A stretch of 64,000 nt of DNA, taken from contig NC_135505.1 in assembly GCF_052857255.1 (NCBI RefSeq), forward strand, positions 48,917,507 through 48,981,506. Reading direction: 5' to 3'. Origin of the DNA: Amblyomma americanum (lineage: Eukaryota > Arthropoda > Arachnida > Ixodida > Ixodidae). The position numbers and the translations under genes were made by a program. This document shows, piece by piece, positions 59,929-64,000 of this stretch. The notes beneath the pieces were generated by a model. That model ran no database searches, was not told where the DNA came from, and saw only the letters and a program-made list of their open reading frames with translations. Position 1 is the first letter of the stretch. Every line of letters starts with the position of its first letter.

Positions 59929-61215
59929 TTACAAACGAATCATGCAATCGGCGCCTACGTTTTCGGTGCCCTTGATGTACTCTACACGAAAGGTATACTC
60001 TTGTAATGTTAGGCTCCAACGAAGTACCCTGCTGTTCAAGTGCTTTGCCTTTGCTAAATATTGCAACGGTTGATGGTCAGTCTTAATGATGAAGAGCGTC
60101 GCATACAAGAATGTGTGGAATTTCTCAACAGCCCAGACTATCGCCGAACACTCGCGCTCAATCGCTGAGTAGCGACATTCGCTAGGTAACAACTGTTGAC
60201 TCGCATATGATACCGGGTGGAAGATTTTGCATGCTCCCGCAGGAGAACGGCGCCTATGCTGACCTCGGAAGCATCTGTTCGAAGCCCGAACTGCTTACTG
60301 AGAGGTGGAGCTCTTAATATGGGCCTGGAAGTTAACGCGTTCTTGAGTTCGTCAAAAGCGGCTTGCCGCTGTGGTGTCTAAGAGACAAGGTTGCGTTCAT
60401 TTTTTCGTCTCAACTCCACGAGCGGTTGGACTTTGCAGGCATAACCAGGGATGAAATCGCGATAGTATCCTGCAAGCCATAAATAGGAACGCACTTGCTT
60501 CTTCGTCATCGGAAGCGGTACGTTGACAAACTTCTCCACCACCGTTTCCAACGATCCGATGGTCCCTTCTTCAAGCTGGTGTCCAATAAAGGAGATGGTA
60601 ACGGCTCCGATTTCACTCTTCTGTGGCTTGATGGTGAGGCCGGCCTCGCGCACCCTGCTAAATAACCGGTTTAAAGTCCAAAGATGTTCTTCCCAGGTAG
60701 AGGTAACTACAAGAACGTCGTCGGTGTTATGAACGATATTGTCTATGCCTTGTAATATGCGCATCAGGCGCGTAAAGATAGCCGATGCTGTCTTAATTGC
60801 GAATGGCATATAGACGAACTGATAGTGAGCGGATTGGGTAGGGAACGCTGTTTTCGGTCTCGAAGCTTCCTCCAAGGGTACTTGCCAGTATCCTTTAGCA
60901 ACGCCAAATTTTGAAAAGTACACCTTGGTTCCAACCTCGGTAAATATTGCATCTGTTCATGGAATGGGCTCTGCATCAAACACAAGAACATCATTGATAC
61001 GTCTAAAGTCAATGCAAGTCCGATAGGCGTTGTCTTTCTTTTTAATCAGAGCCAGAGGGAAATTCTATGGAGATTTTGAACGTTCAATGACACCTAAATT
61101 CTTCATCTCGCCTGTCTCCTCTTCGACCACTGCGTTCATGGCAAAAGGCAGCGGGTATTGCGGGGTATTCACAGCTTCAGAAGTCGAGAGCCGGAGTTGA
61201 CACTCAACTAGATGA
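59929..61215 (-). pseudogene. pol: Reverse transcriptase and RNase H of element D
   Basis: Reading downward from 61215: LVECQLRLSTSEAVNTPQYP, FPLALIKKKDNAYRTCIDFR, then YFSKFGVAKGYWQVPLEEAS near 60910. The catalytic box reads NTDDVLVV near 60730 (Tyr replaced by Asn). Then SFIGHQLEEGT and SYLWLAGYYRDFIPGYA. RNase H follows with RTDASEVSIGAVL near 60280, and at 60192-59929 CRYSAIERECSAIVWAVEKF and TDHQPLQYL. A stop in a Trp codon (TAG near 61063) and frame shifts in RNase H show it is inactive. No integrase follows it; the coding region simply ends near 59929. Confidence 0.85.
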
Positions 61216-61694
61216 GTTTTCCCGGGAATCTCGGAAAGATGTCTGCGTACGTGTCAGTTAAGCTCCGAATCTCCTGCTGTTGGTCGTCATCGAGCTTGGT
61301 GGAGACCTGCATGGCTTCAATTCCTTTACCGTGGTCCGTGCTAAGGGTAGGCAGTTCTTCTGAGTCACCTTCTGCGATTATGACAAAGGATGACGCCTGC
61401 GCGGTCTTTTGGGACGCACGCTCTTCGTACCGTTTGGCACATTGATGTGGAATAGCTTCTTAGTGTGGCCCATGTGGATTCAGTAATCTATCTCGTTCTT
61501 TTTGCCAACAACCATGAATGGACCTTTCTAATGCGTCAGGAGTTTATTATGGCTACTCGGCAAAAGAATGAGGGCATGATCTCCAACCCTTAACAGCCGA
61601 TTCTTGCCGTTCCTATCGTAATATCTCTTCTGACAATGTTGGGCACGCAACAGATCTTCATGTTCCGCTCTCACAGTTTGCCCGAGACGTTCCC
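61216..61694 (-). other. Integrase C-terminal and linker region of element D
   Basis: Reverse-strand frames give YVLDLRERLGQTVRAEHED, YYDRNGKNRLLRVGDHALIL and KKLFHINVPN, the usual C-terminal segment of Gypsy integrase (ending in an F-H-I-N-x-L-like motif). It leads straight on toward reverse transcriptase, which supports one continuous IN-RT polyprotein rather than two joined fragments. Confidence 0.65.
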
Positions 61695-62500
61695 TTAGAT
61701 CCAGAACGTAGCCATAGTCGTCTTCGTGTCTTCTCTCAGCTCTTCCCTTGTCCAGAGCTCTCTGAGGACTGGGAGCAGTTCTCGCACATGTCGTCCAAAT
61801 ATCAACTCAAACGAAGAAAATCCCAGACTCGCCTGCGGTACCTCTCTGTATGCGAAAAGAGGCGGAGCGATATAACGATCCCATGTTTTGGGCTGCTCCT
61901 GACTGAGCTTCAGCAGCATCTGCTTAAGTGTGCCGTTAAATTTCTCTGCCATCCGATTGCACATTTGATGGTAAGGGGTCGTGCTGAGATGTTTCGCCGC
62001 CAAGAGATCATTCAGCTCCCTCATCATTTCGAAAGTGAAACAGCAACCCTAGTCAGAAAAGATCTCTTTCGGAAATCTATTCGTGAAAACATCAACCACC
62101 AAACCGTCTGCCACGATCGCTGAATCTGTCTGGCAGAGCTACGGCGTCGGGATACCGTCTGGGAAAATCGACGAGAGTGAGAATATATCTATTCCCTTTC
62201 ACCCATGTGGGCGACGGCGGATCGACAGTATCGACAGCGACCCGATCAAATAGGTGTCGATAAGAGGCATATGTCCCAACGGAGCTTTCTCTACTTTGCC
62301 TTTCGGGCACGTCCTTTGACAGGGGTGGCACGACCTGACATACCTCTTAATCTCCTCCTGCACTCCTGGCCAGTAGAATTCTTCCAGAACTCGATCTGTA
62401 GTCTTTTTAATGCTCTGATGCCCTGCCAACGGGCTACTGTGGGCAAGCCTTAACACCCGTCATCGGCAAGACTTGGGAAGTACTACCTGTCGAACCTCTC
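61695..62500 (-). pseudogene. pol: Integrase of element D
   Basis: Zinc-binding part at 62456-62320: AHSSPLAGH supplies the His pair and CHPCQ the Cys pair. The catalytic core follows with VAVDTVDP (first Asp, near 62255), FSD followed by a TAG in place of the usual Gln (second Asp, near 62055), and NRMAEKFNG (Glu, near 61945). A frame change lies near 62300 and the in-frame TAG near 62052, so the enzyme is not made. It lies between protease and reverse transcriptase. Confidence 0.85.
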
Positions 62501-62628
62501 TGCCCGAGGCGAGATGATAGATGTGGTACAGCAAACCTTTTTCAACAGAATACGAGCTCGAAGTGCCGTGCTTGCCATGGAACACCTTCCCTACCTTCAC
62601 CCAGCGCGCCTTCAATTACTCATCGTCT

Positions 62629-63420
62629 CTATGCTCTGTTTCTAAAATTTCCTTGGTGAACCTCATGGGACCAATGCTTAAAGCAGCACTTTCCCTCCTT
62701 CGTGCGGAAACTTCCTTTCCAGCCAACACCACATTTTATGCCCCTGCCCTCACGATTTTCACTGGCGATCTCGTCAATGACTATGTCAGGAAATAATTTA
62801 GCAACGCCCTCCGATTTCTTCCAATTAATATCTGAATTTGACAGTTCTCGGGCCTCCGGTATATTTCCAATTATGACATCGTACAATGGTGTCTCCATGC
62901 ACTTTATCAGGGCCATGCCAGTGAAATAAGACAAAGAGATATACACTTCTGCTTCGAGAACTTCCAGGCTACTGCCATCAACATGGAACACCGTAGATCT
63001 CGAGCCGGTGAGAGCTGAGTTAGGAACTACGGCTTTCCACACCACCGCTGTATTGCTCCCCGTGTCCCGCAAAACACGTACGGGTAGGCCTCGGAGCTCG
63101 CACTCTAGTACAGGCACGTGTTGGGCACCTGCAGGATTTTTCCAGACAAGTCCGACCACCACCTTACCCTCAGGTGGTTCAAGCCTATCTGCCGTTGTGG
63201 ACACCATTCCAGGCGCAACACTCTCTGGCTGAACACAACAGGATGACTGCTTCTGGTTCTCGTGCTTTCTTGAGCAGGAGCTAACACCATGCCCTGTTTT
63301 TCGGCAATAGACGGAGTATAGCTGTTTTGGCTTAGAGCAACAGTTGGCAGCCTTAAGTCCAGGTCGGTTACAAATTAGACACCTTCATGACTGTCTACTT
63401 GATGAAACATCCTTCTCTCT
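62629..63420 (-). pseudogene. Nucleocapsid zinc knuckles and protease of element D
   Basis: From 63400 down: a CCHC-like segment CLICNRPGLKAANC in which the His position is Leu, then CRKTGHGVSSC. The 192-codon open part 63207-62629 holds the retroviral-type aspartic protease: LPVRVLRDTGSNTAVV (active-site DTG near 63075) and later PLYDVIIGNIPEAR (the usual D-x-I-I-G segment). An in-frame stop precedes the first knuckle near 63380. Confidence 0.75.
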
Positions 63421-63494
63421 CGGAATGCCCATCTCGAACGATTCTTTGGACGAAGACAAGCTTCTTTGCTGCTGGGCCTCAAGAAAATTGTCTG

Positions 63495-63951
63495 CTGCCT
63501 CAGCCATTTTGTCCAGCATCGTGCACTCTTTCTCGAAGGAAAATCGCTAGACGACTATGACAGTTCCTCATGAACTGTTCGGCCACCACTAAGTCAAGTA
63601 GATCATTGTACTTTTTGGCCGTTCGTGACATCTCGACCCATCGATGGAAAAGACTGAGCAAACGAGCTGCGTATTGCTTGCCTGTTTCTTTATCAAGCGG
63701 CTTACTTTCAGGAAACCTTTCGTGATAACCTTGCGCGGCCAACTGAAAATGTTGGAGCAGGGCTATTTTCGCCTTATCATAATCCATTGAATTTGCTGGA
63801 GACAATCGACCGAACACTCGCAGAGCCACCCCAGTCAAAGACATACTCAGGGTTGTAGCCCATTTTTCTTTATACCAGCTGTGCCCTTCTGCGACACGCT
63901 CAAAACGTTTGAGGTATGCGTCCAAATCATCCCTGCGATCGTCGAAAGGTG
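63495..63951 (-). pseudogene. gag: gag of element D, SCAN-like capsid region
   Basis: Reverse-strand frame PPFDDRRDDLDAYLKRFERV, then WATTLSMSLTGVALRVFGRL, DYDKAKIALLQHF, KQYAARLLSLFHRWVEMS and AEQFMRNCHSRLAIFLRERV. The EQF-x4-C-x3-L-x2-FL-x-ER pattern is that of Gmr1-like Gag capsids, from which vertebrate SCAN domains are thought to derive. A TGA just upstream (near 63955) interrupts the frame, and the downstream part is broken near 63400. The N-terminus and 5' LTR are outside the window. Confidence 0.7.
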
Positions 63952-64000
63952 GGGATCAATTTGTGTGGGCTAACCGCTGCTGAGTGCCCCCGATACGGGT

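Larger units (their letters stand above)
58850..64000 (-). mobile_element. Gmr1-type Ty3/Gypsy retrotransposon, element D, reverse strand
   Basis: Read on the reverse strand from 64000 down: gag with a SCAN-like capsid region, zinc knuckles, protease, integrase, then reverse transcriptase and RNase H, a polypurine tract and the start of a 3' LTR. Integrase before reverse transcriptase is the order known for Gmr1-like elements, unlike A, B and C. All genes are interrupted by stops or shifts. The 5' LTR lies beyond the window; the inner edge of the 3' LTR at the low-coordinate end is not certain. Confidence 0.85.

Overview
The window looks like repeat-dense, gene-poor nuclear DNA of a hard tick (ixodid, probably metastriate). 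I infer this from many copies of a tRNA-headed SINE resembling the ixodid Ruka family, several RNase H-bearing and RTE-type LINE remnants, three kinds of Ty3/Gypsy LTR element, and two GC-rich animal coding segments set in AT-rich, microsatellite-rich DNA. Nothing suggests a bacterial, plasmid or organellar source. The species assignment is inference only.

Layout: 1-7871 and 8600-16201 hold two related Ty3/Gypsy elements (A and B), both inserted in one old LINE whose coding sequence resumes on either side of B. 16.6-19.8 kb holds SINE pieces and a second remnant of the same LINE. 19844-21060 is one large internal exon of a carboxylesterase/cholinesterase-family gene. 22-25 kb holds scattered tRNA-derived repeats. 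25981-26889 is an intact intronless UBE2Z-like E2 gene that lacks the catalytic cysteine. 27-38 kb is mostly unrecognised, with a possible reverse-strand LTR, hairpins and a long GT microsatellite. 38-41.6 kb holds a LINE 3' end, several SINEs and a block that recurs inverted at 55.6-58.7 kb. 42230-47659 is a third Gypsy element (C) with very short LTRs, nearly intact, sitting in an AT microsatellite. 51.6-55.5 kb holds further SINEs and an RTE LINE. 56.4-57.9 kb is a tandem array grown from SINE 3' sequence. 59 kb to the window end carries a reverse-strand Gypsy element (D) whose integrase precedes its reverse transcriptase (Gmr1-type order).

Only two stretches look like host genes: the esterase exon and the E2-like gene. 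All else is mobile DNA or undecipherable intergenic/intronic sequence. The strongest signals are complete-looking -1 frameshift cassettes at the gag stop of A, B and C, the Gmr1-type element, the E2 with Asp in the active-site position, a sharp divergence break between A and B that suggests gene conversion, and an alternating-dimer array derived from SINE tails.
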